Shown here: piece after piece, positions 45,237-56,330 of the stretch | How positions within the stretch are numbered: position 1 is the first letter of the stretch | Layout of the letters: each line of letters opens with the position of its first letter | Assembly (NCBI GenBank): GCA_011037195.1 | Contig: JAAEAF010000097.1 | Span: 62,001-126,000 of the forward strand | Direction: 5' to 3' | Length of the DNA stretch: 64,000 nt | Source: Triatoma infestans | Taxonomy: Eukaryota; Arthropoda; Insecta; Hemiptera; Reduviidae | Position numbers and translations under genes: made by a program | Notes under the pieces: model-generated | What the model was told of the DNA's origin: nothing | The model's database searches: none | The model's input: only the letters and a program-made list of their open reading frames with translations

Positions 45237-45684
45237 AGGGGTTAAGGCCGACACAACGAAACTGTCTGTGTCTTCGCTTGGGGCAGCCCGTAAGCCGCAA
45301 AAAGAAAGCGTTGGCACAAGCGAAAGGAAGAAAAAGGACACCGCAGGATCATCCGCATCGGCTAATTCCTATGCGAAAGCGGTGAACAAAGGAAGCCAGC
45401 CTGAGGGAAAGCAGGCTAAGACTAAGTCTAAAAAGAAGCAGGAACAAAAGAAAAAGCAGCCTGAAAAGAAGGCAGTGAAACAGCCACTGCCGAAGAAAAA
45501 GCATGTGGTCCTGATCAGGCCACAAGATGATGCGGCAGTACAGACAAGCGACCAGAGTAAGGAAAAATTGAAGGGCAGTCTTAACCCTTCTGAGGAAGGC
45601 TGGCAGGTCGTATCCCTCCGACGAGCCAGGAATAAGACACTCCTAGTTGAAACAGGAGGCCCTGTATGGAATGATGGTTTCTAA
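45237..45684 (+). pseudogene. ORF1 (gag-like) fragment of another LINE
   Basis: Plus-strand open frame: SYAKAVNKGS, a Lys/Gln-rich linker (KSKKKQEQKKKQPEKKAVKQ), then KKHVVLIRPQDD, KLKGSLNPSEEGWQVVSLRR and KTLLVETGG. This order is that of the region preceding the zinc knuckles in ORF1 of R1/I-type LINEs. The frame is open from 44959, but 44959-45236 antisense is the other LINE, so I start the fragment at the junction. It stops at 45684 before any knuckle. A 3'-truncated LINE piece is unusual and implies a secondary rearrangement. Confidence 0.55.
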
Positions 45685-46440
45685 TAGAATTTTACAGAGG
45701 ACAGTGGAGCAAAATATATTCCAAGGTTTCAAATTTGTTCATATTGCACAGGGTACACATAGCGTTCGTGTCAATGGAGTGGTAGCCGCCTTTTCATTAC
45801 CATATTCTAATATACTTATCACTGCTAACCCTCAATCGGCTTACCACATTCACCTTGTCTATAGCATACTGCATTTTAGATAGTCCTCAGCCATCCCTAA
45901 AGTTCTTATGTTTCTATAAATGAAGTTATATGAAGAATGAAGCGCTCTCGAAACATTCAGAAAATTAGTTTGGTTCGTCCACTTTTCTTGTAAAACAGGA
46001 ATCCTATTTTTAATATAGCCTGGATCATTATTATAAATAACATCAGGTTCTCAAATAATGCCAAGCCAGACTCGTCCCCGAGAGAAACCAATTATGTTTA
46101 AATCTATTGTTTTCCTTACTGTCAAGATCTTTCAATTTTTCAAAACATTGTTTAGGTATTCTAGTTGGATCCATAGAAAGAATTTTGGTCCAACTCGGCA
46201 ATAATCTTCTGAAAAGCAGCAAATCTAGTGGTGATCGCTCCGTCTCGAGCATAAATATATAATCTGTCGTATTTTTTGACAGCACAATAATTGTTTGAAG
46301 CATTTGACCTAACATCTTCAAAACATATCCGACAGTAGGGTTCCGATGATAGATATATAAAATACCAAAAAATAAACACTAATTAGGCAATGGAAATCCG
46401 TCTGCCAGGAGTTGTCCTTCGAATTAATTTTTAATTTTTT
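45685..46440 (-). other. Unrecognised coding-like remnant
   Basis: Overlapping minus-strand frames (46161-46379, 46043-46321) read YCRICFEDVRSNASNNYCAV, KKYDRLYIYARDGAITTRFA and, shifted, TRIPKQCFEKLKDLDSKENN. Composition and continuity across frames suggest a decayed protein-coding element, possibly the end of the LINE that continues upstream, but I cannot name it. ACCCTCAATCGG at 45836 matches the piggyBac end at 46800 over 12 bp, probably by chance. Confidence 0.35.
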
Positions 46441-46800
46441 ATTTAACAATAAAAAAAAAAAACAGAAAAAAAACAAAACTAAAATACAATAAACTCATTT
46501 ACAATTAATTTATGATAAAGAAATATATACATTTTAATTAAAGTTAAATTCAGAAACTAAAAACTGTCTGTACTTTAAAACCATTTTTAAAAAAAATATA
46601 CAATTTTTACCAATCCTTACCGTTTAATCACATGAAAACTTGTTCATTCAAAATATTTTGTTCCAAATATTTTTTCCTAAAACCACTAATAATAGGACAG
46701 TTACCTATAATTATATGCAACAATTTTCATCTTCATTTAAATTACACATTGAGCAGGTATACGCAATATCCATTTATCCATGGCTTAAAATTTAAATTAA

Positions 46801-48624
46801 CCCTCAATCGGTACAGTGGATTTGTATGGCATGATTGGTATTGTGGGAACCCCACTCCATAAAAAGGTGTTTTTAAGTGTTAATATGAGAAGACAATAAA
46901 AGAAAAACTTCAATAATCGATTAAGTGGTTATTTAATATAATAAACTTCATAGAAAATTGAACAAATATAAAAAAGAACTAATAATGACCTTCAATCTAT
47001 AATAAAAAAAATGGTATTTCATTTAGAAACTTTCAATTTATGGACAGTTTCCTATGGACTACTTTCTATCACATCTTGCAAAAAAAAATCAAATATCAGT
47101 TTCATCACTGGAATCACAAATAGGACACAAAACAACTTTATAGCTTCCGCAAAGGCACCGGTTACATATCTTGCAAAACTCGTTACCTTTCTATCTTGTG
47201 ATCTATCGCATAAATCGCATCTTCTTCTTTTCCTAGTAAACTGTTCTTGTGAATTTATAGCTGCTCTGTCTTGTGGATCCTTGCCTAACAATTTGCATAG
47301 AGAAAAACTAAGTTCTTTAGGAAGACGCTGTTGGCTTTCCATATGCTTTTCTATTTGAGGTTTCGTCAACGCCAGCGACATCCTTTTGAGGAATGACGAT
47401 CTTGCATTTTTGGAGAAGCTGTCAAGTTTTGTGTTCCATTTGTAAATAACAAAAGTATTTACCTCTGCGATGTCCAGGATCCCTTAAAAATACCTCATAG
47501 GCCATCTTCTGCTTTTCATCTTAGTTGTGCGACTGTGGCATAACATATCCAGAACATCACCCCCCCCCCTTAGTTAAATTATAAAAGTCAACAATTTCAG
47601 GCTTTTTAGAATTTTCATTTATTGTTACATCGAAATGCATTAATGAAATCAGCAAAACTTCTTTTTTTCGGGGCGAAAGAAACTAAAGTTTTGTCATCTG
47701 GTGCTGGAAACAGCATTGAAGGCGGAATCTGAGGTTTATTTTTCCTTAAAGTACCCACAAATGGGAGGCCCTCAAGGAGTCCCTCTGTGAGCTCAAAAGA
47801 AGAGAAACAATTGTCCGTTGTAACATTTCTATTGGTCCCGGCCAAAGAATCTGTGAGTTTCAACACATATTGGGCTGGCAATGGTAAACACCCCGTAGTT
47901 TCTTTTCTTCTTTTCCAATATAGGGTATGCCTTGCAAAAAATAAAGTGTTCTGGCATCACTTACAGAGATAATTTTTAAACCGTATTTATCAGGTTTCGA
48001 CGAGATGTAGGTTTTGAATGGACAGCGGCCCCGAAAACTAGGAAGTGTTTCATCTTTGAAGCAACAGTTTTTGAAAATCGTGAATGAATTGGTTTGTCAC
48101 ACCAAATGTTTCGAGATCTTTGGCCAGTTCGAAGTTGAGATCATCAGAGTCATTTTGATCAATAGAATAATCGGTAGTTTGGCCATCTACCAAATGAAAC
48201 TCTCTTCTTCGTCGTCGCTGTTCGGCAGAACTTTGTCCTCGCATTCTGATTCATCGTCATCAATTGTGTCACTTCTTTCCCCGTCTGACTCTTCTTCCTG
48301 CCTCCGTAATTCAGCCAACATCTCCTCGGCAGTGTAAAAAAATTTTTTAGCCATTGCAGCTAGAAAATGAAAAAATGAATTAAAAATTTTAATGGAGAAA
48401 TTATAACATTATTGGTATTGTGGGATCACCGCAGGTAAAGCTAGCTAAAATTAGACACTAGGAATCGGATGACTCACCACGGTAACGCACTTCCTCCAGC
48501 GGTCTCTAGGCACTAAGTGAGAGGGTACCTGGCTGTCTAACAGGTAGGGGAGGGGGTAGGACAGAATGTAGCGTGCTTTAGTCTTGCTGTGGTCGGATCC
48601 GACCCTAACCGTACTGCCTGAGGG
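46801..48624 (-). mobile_element. piggyBac-type DNA transposon, internally deleted
   Basis: Flanked by TTAA at 46797-46800 and 48625-48628. Ends are CCCTCAATCGGTACAGTGG (left) and, on the minus strand, CCCTCAGGCAGTACGGTTAG (right). TTAA target and CCCT-type ends are diagnostic of piggyBac. Length 1.8 kb. It sits within the reverse-transcribing LINE, so it is younger than that element. Confidence 0.9.
47052..48355 (-). pseudogene. piggyBac transposase, degenerate
   Basis: N-terminal acidic segment (AEEMLAELRRQEEES-like, 48270-48340; MAK start near 48353), then a middle piece with LPAQYVLKLTDSLAGTNRNV, TTDNCFSSFELTEGLLEG and VGTLRKNKPQIPP (47615-47880), and a C-terminal Cys-rich region with RRRCDLCDRSQDRKVTSFAR (47052-47381), matching the family's Cys-rich TIR-binding domain. 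Frames are shifted between the pieces and a large part of the catalytic core (between about 47890 and 48050) is missing or unreadable. The second catalytic Asp lies in the TTDN motif. Confidence 0.85.
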
Positions 48625-48639
48625 TTAAATAATTCGCAT

Positions 48640-51201
48640 CTTGCTTTAAATATTGTTCTAATTAAATTCAAACTAAGTTCATCATTAATGTATATAATAT
48701 TATGATCAATTTTTTTATACAACAAATGATACTCTGCACCATATACCACAATAAATAGCTCGGTCTACAAGTTTCTATTCCTCTGTTCATTACATTTACC
48801 ATCGGCTCATACCATCTATCTACTGTTATAAGTTCTCTATCTTGAACGCAGTCTAGATATTCTGCCAAATTTAGCCATTCTTTAAACCATGGACTACTCT
48901 TTGTTTTAATACCCTCCATACCTACAATATACGGAAGTCGGCCAGAATTATAATTCAGTATTTTACATAAATAATTTACATTCAACTGTGATGTACGGAA
49001 GTATATAAGTTTTCTACCTGTTTCCAAATGTAGTTGATAATTGGGAGTGTTTAGTGGGAGACAAAATATATTCTTCATAAATAATTTTTGCTCCTGCTCA
49101 AGTTGCTGATATTTATGGTAACTCCAAACCTGAGCCCCGTAGCATAACATTGATTACAGACTCTATTACAGACTCATCGAAATAGGTAAACTACTATGGG
49201 AAAACACATTGGATTAAACATAGTTCATTGTGTTTTATTGGTTGATTTAATATTAATTGATTTACTATTAATATTAAGATTAATATTTATTGGTTAATAG
49301 TTCATTGGCTGATTTAATCTTTTCACTAAAATGGTGGTTCAAATATAAAATGTCTGTGAGGATGATGCCTAAATATTTGTAATTTCTAACTGTTTCTACA
49401 TCGCTCCCTTTATATTTAAATTTAAATTTAATTTTGGCTCTTTTCCCCTTTTTGTTACTATTGAATACCATAAGTTTTGTTTTTTCAATATTTAATTGCA
49501 ATTCTCACTTATCTAAATATCGATCAAAGTACGGATTCTTTTAATTTTGTTGGTGAATCTTCTATTATCACTATATCGTCCGCGAACAGTAATAGGTTGA
49601 CTTTCGTCAATCTAAGGCCTTCAGAATCACTTTTTGCCTAGTCAGGGAGTGTAGAGACTCTCTGGAGGTGCTTTCTTAGCACAATAAAGCGCGTCTGGGT
49701 GCCAGGACACAAGGGATAAAAGGTAATGAGCTAGCCGACCAACTGGCCAGGAATAGAGCGAACACTCCATTCTCTGGGCCGGAACCTGTTCTGGGGATAG
49801 CCAAAAGTATGGCGAGAACGTCTCTGAGGGACTGGACTCGGGGAGAACATAGTCGCCAATGGGGACTAAGGCTGGGGCAAGACACGACAAACTCGTTATG
49901 CCAGGTCTGTGTAAGAGAAAAACCAGAGAAAACCTGGATTTAAGCAGGTATCAGATTTGTCTGATTGCGGGCCTGTTTACAGGGTATGGTAGGTTCAAGA
50001 AACATCTGCACAAGGTGGGGTTAGTTGAGGCGGAGCTTTACTATGTCATGAAGAGGAGGAGACGGCCTCTCACCTGTTATTTGATTGTGTCGCAATCGGG
50101 AGATTGCGGGACGAAATCTTTGGCACGTTGAGACTGAAGGATATCGTACTGCAAGAAGGGCTAGTGGAGAAGGTCCTGGACCTCATGAAGAGGAGAGGAT
50201 TCTTCTACTAGACATTAGGGGGTTGGCACAATAAGCCTCAATGGGTAGGCTGCAGTTGGAGGGTAGGAGTCCCCCCCTTCCCTGCGTCATTCTAATTCTA
50301 ATTCATCAGTCCAATAGTTACTCCGCCTCCTAGTTCTTCACCCAAATCATTTATAAAAAAGTCAAACAGTATTACACTTAAATTACAACCTTGCCTCAAA
50401 CCAATATTTGTTGTAAATGCGTGCGATATACCATTCCGATTCCAAACAACTGCATTACTTTTGGAATATAAATTTCTTAGAACTGTTATAAACTTAGTCG
50501 ATACCCCTGAGCATCCTAATTTATAGAATAAAGCTGAACTATTAAGTGTTTCAAAAGCTGACTTCAGAAATACAAATAAGGCATACATTTTTTTTATCAT
50601 TCATCTGCAGTTGTTGCTGAATTATATTAGTTAACACAAATATGCTATCATTGTACTATAGCCTTTTGTGAAGCCAGCCTGCCTTTCATCTAAAACTTTA
50701 TTCTCCACCTCCCAAATGGATAGTCTTTCCGTTAACTGCCCTGTATATAATTTCTCAACGCCATTAATAAACGAAATCGCCCTGTAATTATTCGGATCAT
50801 CTAAGCTACCTTTTTTTAAATATAGCGTAAATTATTGAAGTACCAAAACTGTGGGGCATATTTGCGGTTTGATAGTAATTATTAAAAAACATTAACAGCA
50901 CTCTTAAAAAATTTTCGGGCGCCGCCTTAAAATGATCGTTTGGGATGCGATCTATTCCAGGGGCTTTATTTGTTTTTGCTCTGTTTACAACTGTTTGTAA
51001 TGCTGCTAATGTAAACGGAATGTAGTCGGGTTCCGATGATACCATGAAACACCTCTCCATTGCCAGATGTGATGAAACACCTCTCCATGCCAGTATGTCG
51101 GTCATCTCATTTCTTTCTAGGACAACTATCTGGCACCCAAAACACGGTAACTCTATTGTTGCTATCCAGTTCCTTGAATTTGTCGAGGATTCCCATATCA
51201 T
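48640..51201 (-). pseudogene. LINE reverse transcriptase, interrupted
   Basis: RT pieces in order: KTNKAPGIDRIPNDHFKAAP and FGTSIIYAIFKK (50806-51010); FVFLKSAFETLN, IGLRQGCNLSVILFDFFIND (50340-50580); LLLFADDIVII (about 49565-49600, catalytic DD); LNIEKTKLMVFN and VRNYKYLGIIL (49340-49500); LCYGAQVWSY and a long post-RT region (48668-49150). The DPxNYR-like region between 50806 and 50600 is shifted. Motif A reads FLKSAFET, where Asp is expected in the position after S(A)F. After the piggyBac insertion the C-terminal Cys segment FKPWINGYWVYR / CSMCNLNEDENC is found at about 46725-46800. Frames are broken in several places. Confidence 0.75.
49625..50290 (+). mobile_element. LINE tail, C-tailed family, copy 4 (nested)
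   Basis: Inserted in the reverse-transcriptase LINE. Frames show GIKGNELADQLARNRANTPF, SGPEPVLGIAKS, GLFTGYGRFKKHLHKVGL and a degraded Cys tail, then CACAATAAGCCT...AGGCTGCAGT (50227-50257), a run of seven Cs and (ATTCTA)n repeats at the 3' end. Stops and frameshifts present. No clear target duplication. Confidence 0.7.
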
Positions 51202-51572
51202 TTTCGAACTGATGACATATGAAATCGGTGATTAAATAGCGGCCTGGCACACTTCTAATTGCTTAAAGTTTATACACTATGATTTTGTTCTGTGCAAGTC
51301 TGTATATCGCGCACTGTTTTATAAAGACATCCTCTTTGATAGGCGGAACGCCCGAAACCGTTCAATAACTATAAAATGAAGCAGGCTAATCACGGTAAAT
51401 ATCTCTGATGATTTCCAGCTCTACGGACCCAACCACAACAACCTACAATTATAATATGAAAGTTTTCCACCCAGGTGATTATTAATTTTTTGGGGGTTCT
51501 GAAGAAACAGTAGCCTTATGCTTTCCTCTAAAGTACCACTTCAGGACGTTGTATGGATTTTACCGACTATAT
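51202..51572. other. Foldback arm and old HINE fragment
   Basis: 51335-51435 is a single arm of the GGGCG foldback family (GGCGGAACGCCCGAAACCG, AAAATGAAGCAGGCTA, TTTCCAGCTCTACGGACCCA). 51450-51572 (plus) is an old HINE piece that continues after the hAT element. Direct repeat GATG..AAACACCTCTCCAT near 51037-51085. Confidence 0.55.
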
Positions 51573-52959
51573 CAGTGGTTCCCAAACTTTTTTGACCCAT
51601 AGACCATTTTATATAGTCAAAACTTGCCCCCCCCGAAGTGAAAAAGCTACATAAATGCATAGTATAACAATTACAAATTTAAAAAAACATTTTGTTGCAG
51701 AAGTATTTATTGAAATTATAACTATTGTTTAAAATAAAAAAAAATTAATGACTTGGATGAACGTGATGAGATGTTATGAGAGTATTTATGTCCGGCTCAA
51801 TGTTTGTGAGTAGCAACCGCAAATCCCCGCGAGCACTAATTTCTAGTCGGTTTCTTTTTTTTGTGATGAGGTTCATAACAGCACTGAATCTACGTTCTAC
51901 CAAATAGGAAGACGGGGAAGCAGTCAAAAACTTCTGTACAATAACCCATAATGCAGGATATAAAATTGGGATCTGTTTTTGTATCCAGAATTTGTGGTAT
52001 CCTTGTTCAAACATTGGTTTAAGTTCTTCATTTGTGGATATTTCAATAAGCTGCTCCTGTATTAGTATGGATTCATCTGTGTTTGGGATCTGAGTTTGTC
52101 CACGCGCAAAAGGGTTCAACACCCAGTCGGGAATATTCATGTGAAGAATATCCTCAAATCTTTGGTTCAGGTCTGCATGAAGAGCCGTTAAGTGTTGACA
52201 GTAAGCAAGCAAATCTTCATCTCTATTTTGCAATTTCGAAAGATTTGGAAACTGAGAATATTCTCCTCTTCCCAAGTTTTGTTTGTACAGAAAAAGATTT
52301 GCAACAAACGCAGATATTACGCTTTTAGTTTGATTAAATTTAATTGGTCACCTTGTAGTTTCAAATTAGTTTCGTTAAATTTGGCAAATAAATCAGTCAT
52401 ATAGGCTATGTCACTTTTTGAGTTAATTAAATTGTGTCGCAAATCATTGTCTTTGCTTTCCAGGAATTCCAACACTGAATCAAAGAGCGCATAAAATCGA
52501 TTCAAACATGCACTTTTAGATAACCAACGTACGTCTGTGTGAAGTAGTAAACGATTATAGTCTTCGTCATTTTCCAAACAAAGTTGAGCAAATAATCTCT
52601 TATTGAAGGCATTCCTCTTTTGATTTTATTAACTGCTCTAATGACAAACTAGTGATCCATGCAAACGTTCACTAAGATTTTTTGCGACTAAATGATGTCG
52701 ATGAATGACACAATATATTGAAAATACATTCGGTACAGCTTGTTTTAAGTATGCCAGAAAGCCTCGGTATCTTCCTACCGAGTTGTACAATACTGCTAAT
52801 TTCAATAATAATAAAAATGGATCACAATTTTATTATTTTATATTAAACCTTGCGCGGACACCATGACGTTGTTCAGGGACCCCCAGATCAATTTTAATTT
52901 TCCACGGAATGATACCGGGGACCCCTGGGGGTCCGTAGGGACCACTTTGGGAACCACTG
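51573..52959 (-). mobile_element. hAT DNA transposon, internally deleted
   Basis: Terminal inverted repeats CAGTGGTTCCCAAACTTTTT (left) and CAGTGGTTCCCAAAGTGGTC (right, minus strand). The 8-bp target duplications are GACTATAT (51565-51572) and GACTATAA (52960-52967). CAGTG..-type ends and 8-bp TSD are typical of hAT. 1.39 kb, against 2.5-4 kb for intact relatives. Confidence 0.9.
51745..52650 (-). pseudogene. hAT transposase C-terminal part
   Basis: Minus strand reads LLLHTDVRWLSKSACLNRFY (52500-52560), DNDLRHNLINSKSDIAYMTD and LFAKFNETNLKLQGDQLNL (52330-52440), then the second frame 52275-51745 with ILYPALWVIVQKFLTASPSS, LVERRFSAVMNLITKKRNRL and RGDLRLLLTNIEPDI, the hAT dimerisation region. 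A frame break occurs at 52275-52317. This resembles the ZBED/SCAND3-like branch of hAT transposases. The N-terminal BED finger and first catalytic Asp region are missing. Confidence 0.8.
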
Positions 52960-52967
52960 GACTATAA

Positions 52968-53420
52968 TGTATATTTATTATACATTAGATAAATTGACAG
53001 AATTCCAAATTTGAAGAAAATTGGTGTCATAGGTTTTTGAAGTTTTTTGGAAACTGGCTATAACGATTTTCTTTAAACTTGGAATGTTTACTGCAAAAGT
53101 AGATACGGATCACTATTATAGACACATTAAAAAAAAAAAAAAAATTTTAATGAGGTTTTTTGGGGGGGTTATGTTTAAACTGATGCTTACATGTGTTGAG
53201 ACAGAGGGCGCCCACTGACCCATTCAAGTTTATATGTATAAGCCCAACTAAAGTTTGTAAATATTGCGACTATAAAGAATTTTTTTTTTAAATTAAATTG
53301 TATTAATTGGTGTAAAAGAAAGTCATGTGGTGGTTGTAAAGTTCTAGTTTAAATATAATCTATCAAGTAGAATTCGAAAATTAGAGTAAGAGTAAAGTCT
53401 TGTTTTGCACACGAGGTTTA
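52968..53420 (+). repeat. Old HINE-related repeat (continues after hAT)
   Basis: Module-like ACGATTTTCTTTAAACTTGG block, GGGGGGGTTATG block, and a degenerate right end (TTAGAGTAAGAGTAAAGTCT, TTTTGCACACGAGG). Together with 51450-51572 it forms one old copy interrupted by the hAT. Confidence 0.6.
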
Positions 53421-54324
53421 CTTAAATTCAATAAAGAGCATGTTGAGGTTTGGCAGAAAGCTAGCCCGCTCTACACACTGCCTACAACTAAGCGCTCCTG
53501 TTTTAAAGAAAGGAAAAAAAAAAATAAAGAAATTGTTCAACCATTTAACCATCATTTTTATAATTAAGGACTCAGTTTAAATTAATATTCATTACTGTCA
53601 CAATGTTCCAACATTACACTTATTAAAGAATAAAAAAAATGATTAAATAATGATAAAATTAAATTAAATAAAATAAAATAAACTGGCAGTCAGTTTATTT
53701 ACAGCTCAAAGTGTACATCATTCTGAAAAGTATTTAATATGTGTGGACAGCTGGACAGTTTTAACATTGTTGACTGGTAAAGACTTGGGAAGATTGATGA
53801 GAAGATGTACATCTTTGTACAAAATACTTTAGTGTCGACACTTTAAAAATATATTAGATTCTAACTGAACTGTTTCTAGTATTTCATTAGGAGTAATAAG
53901 AAGAGTAAATAGGAAAAACAAAAAAAATCTTGCGTGCAACACTTACATGACTTTTTCTTACTGCAGTATCCACAGTTATTATTGGCAAAGTTATTTCAAA
54001 TTTGGAATTTTTATGAAGTATTTGACGGGTTCAATATTACTGCTATTAGTGCTGCACACATCCGTCACAGATAAAGGATATACCAATATCTGACTAGTTA
54101 CACTTTGTACCTTTACCGGGTACAAATGTTTTTCCAGCAAATGGTCTGTGTGTGTGAGAGAGAGAGAAAGAATAAAATATCACTTTTTCATTTTTTGCGA
54201 TTTTCTCGAAAATGGCTCCAAGGGATTTTCTTTAAACTTTGTATACTTATCACTTTCTTTTGGAACTTCCCCTAAAGTACTACATCAATTCCATCGAGTT
54301 CATATATCTGTGGTAAGAAGACAC
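53421..54324. other. AT-rich DNA with two HINE scraps
   Basis: 53925-54015 (minus; ATCTTGCGTGCAACACTTAC and CTTTTTCTTACTGCAG) and 54125-54250 (plus; CAGCAAATGGTCTGTGTGTG, ATTTTCTCGAAAATGGCTCC) are old HINE pieces. The rest is A/T-rich. Confidence 0.45.
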
Positions 54325-55165
54325 TTATTGGCTATTTAGCGGTCTTTGTTTATTACCCATGGGGAGTAAGACGGTTTTGACTGAGGCAATACAGGTTTTG
54401 AGATAGTTAAGGCGGCTTGCCGTTACTTTTTGAGAAGAGGCAGGGCGGTAAATTTTGCAAGCATTGTTGTAGAGGCGATTCCAATTGTTGATTCGGGTAA
54501 TCAGGGTATATGGTTAGTGATGGCGGGACAGAGAATATTGGAGGAGGACATTCTTAATGTGTGAAGGGCTCGATGGAGGGACCTCTCAAAGAGCCGGACC
54601 ACATCTCTCTTTGTGTCAGATGCCCCGGCTAGTAGATTTTTAATACCAGAAGTTATTTCATTGCAGCTTGTTGCCCGGCATGTTACTGGGCATGGTTTAG
54701 TGAATGAAAAGTGGCATCGGGTTGGGGCTTGTGGATCACGGTAGCTGTCTCTGTGGCTGAAAATTCAGCTAAGCACGTCCCTTGTTTTGTGTTTTGTATG
54801 GTGATTTGAGGGCGCGCATGCAACGGATGATTGATTTTCATCTAGAGTTGAGAACTAGTGTATTGTCGTTGCTTTTAGACAACTTTCCGGCATATGAGGT
54901 GTTTCGGAAGTTTGCTGAGAGGACCTTGACGCGCCGGTGTTTGCATCTAATCTATATTATTTCCTTATGGGACAGGTCTTTAGCTGTTTACTTGCTTTAT
55001 GAGGTTGCGTGTTGTAGTTTTGTTATAGTCTACTTAGCTTTCTTAGTGCAGGTTCAGGATGCTTGTAGTGGTGTGATGCTTGTAGTAGTGTTGTAGGGTG
55101 CTTCGGTGTGCCTGAGTTTTGTATGTAGACTTGTAAACAGTTTCTGGGTAGTTGTTGCTTCTCTG
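54325..55165 (+). pseudogene. R1-like LINE C-terminal fragment
   Basis: Fragments in shifting frames: AACRYFLRRG-like and RTTSLFVSDAPASRFLIPEV (54420-54640), LQLVARHVTGHGLVNEKWHR (54660-54720) and RARMQRMIDFHLELRTSVLS (54810-54870). A TGHG..(N)-x-H segment after the reverse transcriptase is typical of R1/TRAS-type elements; here only the C-terminus survives, with several stops. The following ~200 bp to about 55345 may be its 3' UTR, ending ATAATAAATATACAAAAC. Confidence 0.5.
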
Positions 55166-55369
55166 TTATTTCTGGTCTACATTGTTATTTAGGTTAAGGG
55201 GAATATTCCTCTTCCAGGAATATCGAGTACTGGGAAGTGTAGGGAGGATAATGCGCCATGCAAAATTTTTACACACCCAGCTGACTCTCATTTTAGGGTG
55301 CAGGCGGGTATGAGCGCAAACTCCGGCACCGCCCTGTATATAATAAATATACAAAACTTCAATTCAGTA

Positions 55370-55613
55370 GATGATTCCTATCACTTGTATAACATTAATT
55401 TACATTGGAAGCATTGCTAGAATGCCAACATTGAAGAATATCGGTTAACACTGGGTGTACAACTTTAGCGTGTAGGTTTATGAATTTTTCTATAAAACTG
55501 TTACGATATTCTTTAAACTTGGGAATGCTTGTTGCATAGATAGAAACGTATCACTTTTATTTGAAACATTTTTCTTAAAACTTAATTTTAGAGGGATACT
55601 GGGAGCCTATCAG
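55370..55613 (+). repeat. Old HINE-related fragment
   Basis: TTCTATAAAACTGTTACGAT, ATTCTTTAAACTTGGGAATG and a CATTTTTCTTAAAAC block. Its 55489-55560 part is the source or partner of the duplicated segment inside the adjoining MITE. Confidence 0.55.
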
Positions 55614-56048
55614 CAGCGCTCGCTCTAGGGGTGGGCAACCCGGATATTTGTCCGGAGCGCCATTTTCGCTGTAAGTGTGAGAAAAATATTGATGTGTTAA
55701 ATACTCAATTAATAGAAAATTTCACATATCCAATTTTTTGTTCGCTAAAATTTTACAGTGCGTAGCGTATTTATATGGTTTATGTCTAAAAGCTAAAAAT
55801 ATTGACTATTATTGAAAAATTAACGCAGAATTGGTAAAGGATGATGCTTGAACTTGTTTGAACATGCATAGACTTATATATAAATATATATAAATTTTTC
55901 TATAAAACTGTTACGATATTCTTTAAACTTGGGAATGCTTGTTGCATAGATAGAAACGTATCAAACGTATTAAAAAAATTTATATATATTCTTAAGAGTG
56001 GCAATTTGTTACTTTGTCCAGGGCGACGTCACCGCTAGAGCGGGCGCT
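55614..56048 (-). mobile_element. MITE family M, copy 2
   Basis: Ends AGCAGCGCTCGCTCTAG (left) and CTAGAGCGGGCGCTGCT (right) are near-perfect inverted repeats, flanked by CTATCAG on both sides (about 55607-55613 and 56049-56055, one base overlapping the ends). Opposite orientation to the copy at 26053. About 90 bp in the middle (55889-55980) are foreign to the family. Confidence 0.75.
55889..55965 (+). repeat. Duplicated 70-odd-bp segment inside the MITE
   Basis: AATTTTTCTATAAAACTGTT through GATAGAAACGTATCA is identical by eye to 55489-55562, which lies ~120 bp outside the MITE's left end. The other MITE copy lacks it. Confidence 0.85.
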
Positions 56049-56055
56049 GCTATCA

Positions 56056-56330
56056 GTTAGTTTAAATTTAAATTTGTACAAGCTTTTTTGGTTTTGAAAT
56101 AAAGCGCCACTCCACTCAAGTATAGAAGTAAACTCCCCATCACCATTTTTAAGGCCAGCGTAACCAAATAGTGTAACGTTGCAATTTTAAAGGAAATTGA
56201 AAAAAAAAAAAATGCAATTATTTCCTTTAAACTTGGAATGCTAAACTGCACAGATATAAACGCATTACATTTATTTGAAACATTAAAATAAGATACTTTT
56301 GCGAAATTCTTAGCGTTAAATTCTATAATT
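56056..56330 (+). repeat. Old HINE-related fragment
   Basis: TTTCCTTTAAACTTGGAATG and ATTACATTTATTTGAAACAT blocks. Continuation of the piece at 55370-55613 after the MITE insertion is plausible but the modules overlap. Confidence 0.4.

Larger units (their letters stand above)
46441..51201 (-). mobile_element. LINE with reverse transcriptase, split by two insertions
   Basis: One minus-strand non-LTR element in pieces 51201-50298, 49620-48629 and 46796-about 46441. Between them sit a LINE tail (49625-50290) and a piggyBac (46801-48624). Similarity resumes across both insertions, which proves the order of events. The 5' part (endonuclease, ORF1) is absent. Confidence 0.75.

Noticed and set aside
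45828..45850. A second piggyBac end (ACCCTCAATCGG identical to the end at 46800)
   Set aside because: Only 12 bp match, TTAA is absent (CTAA), and no piggyBac interior follows.
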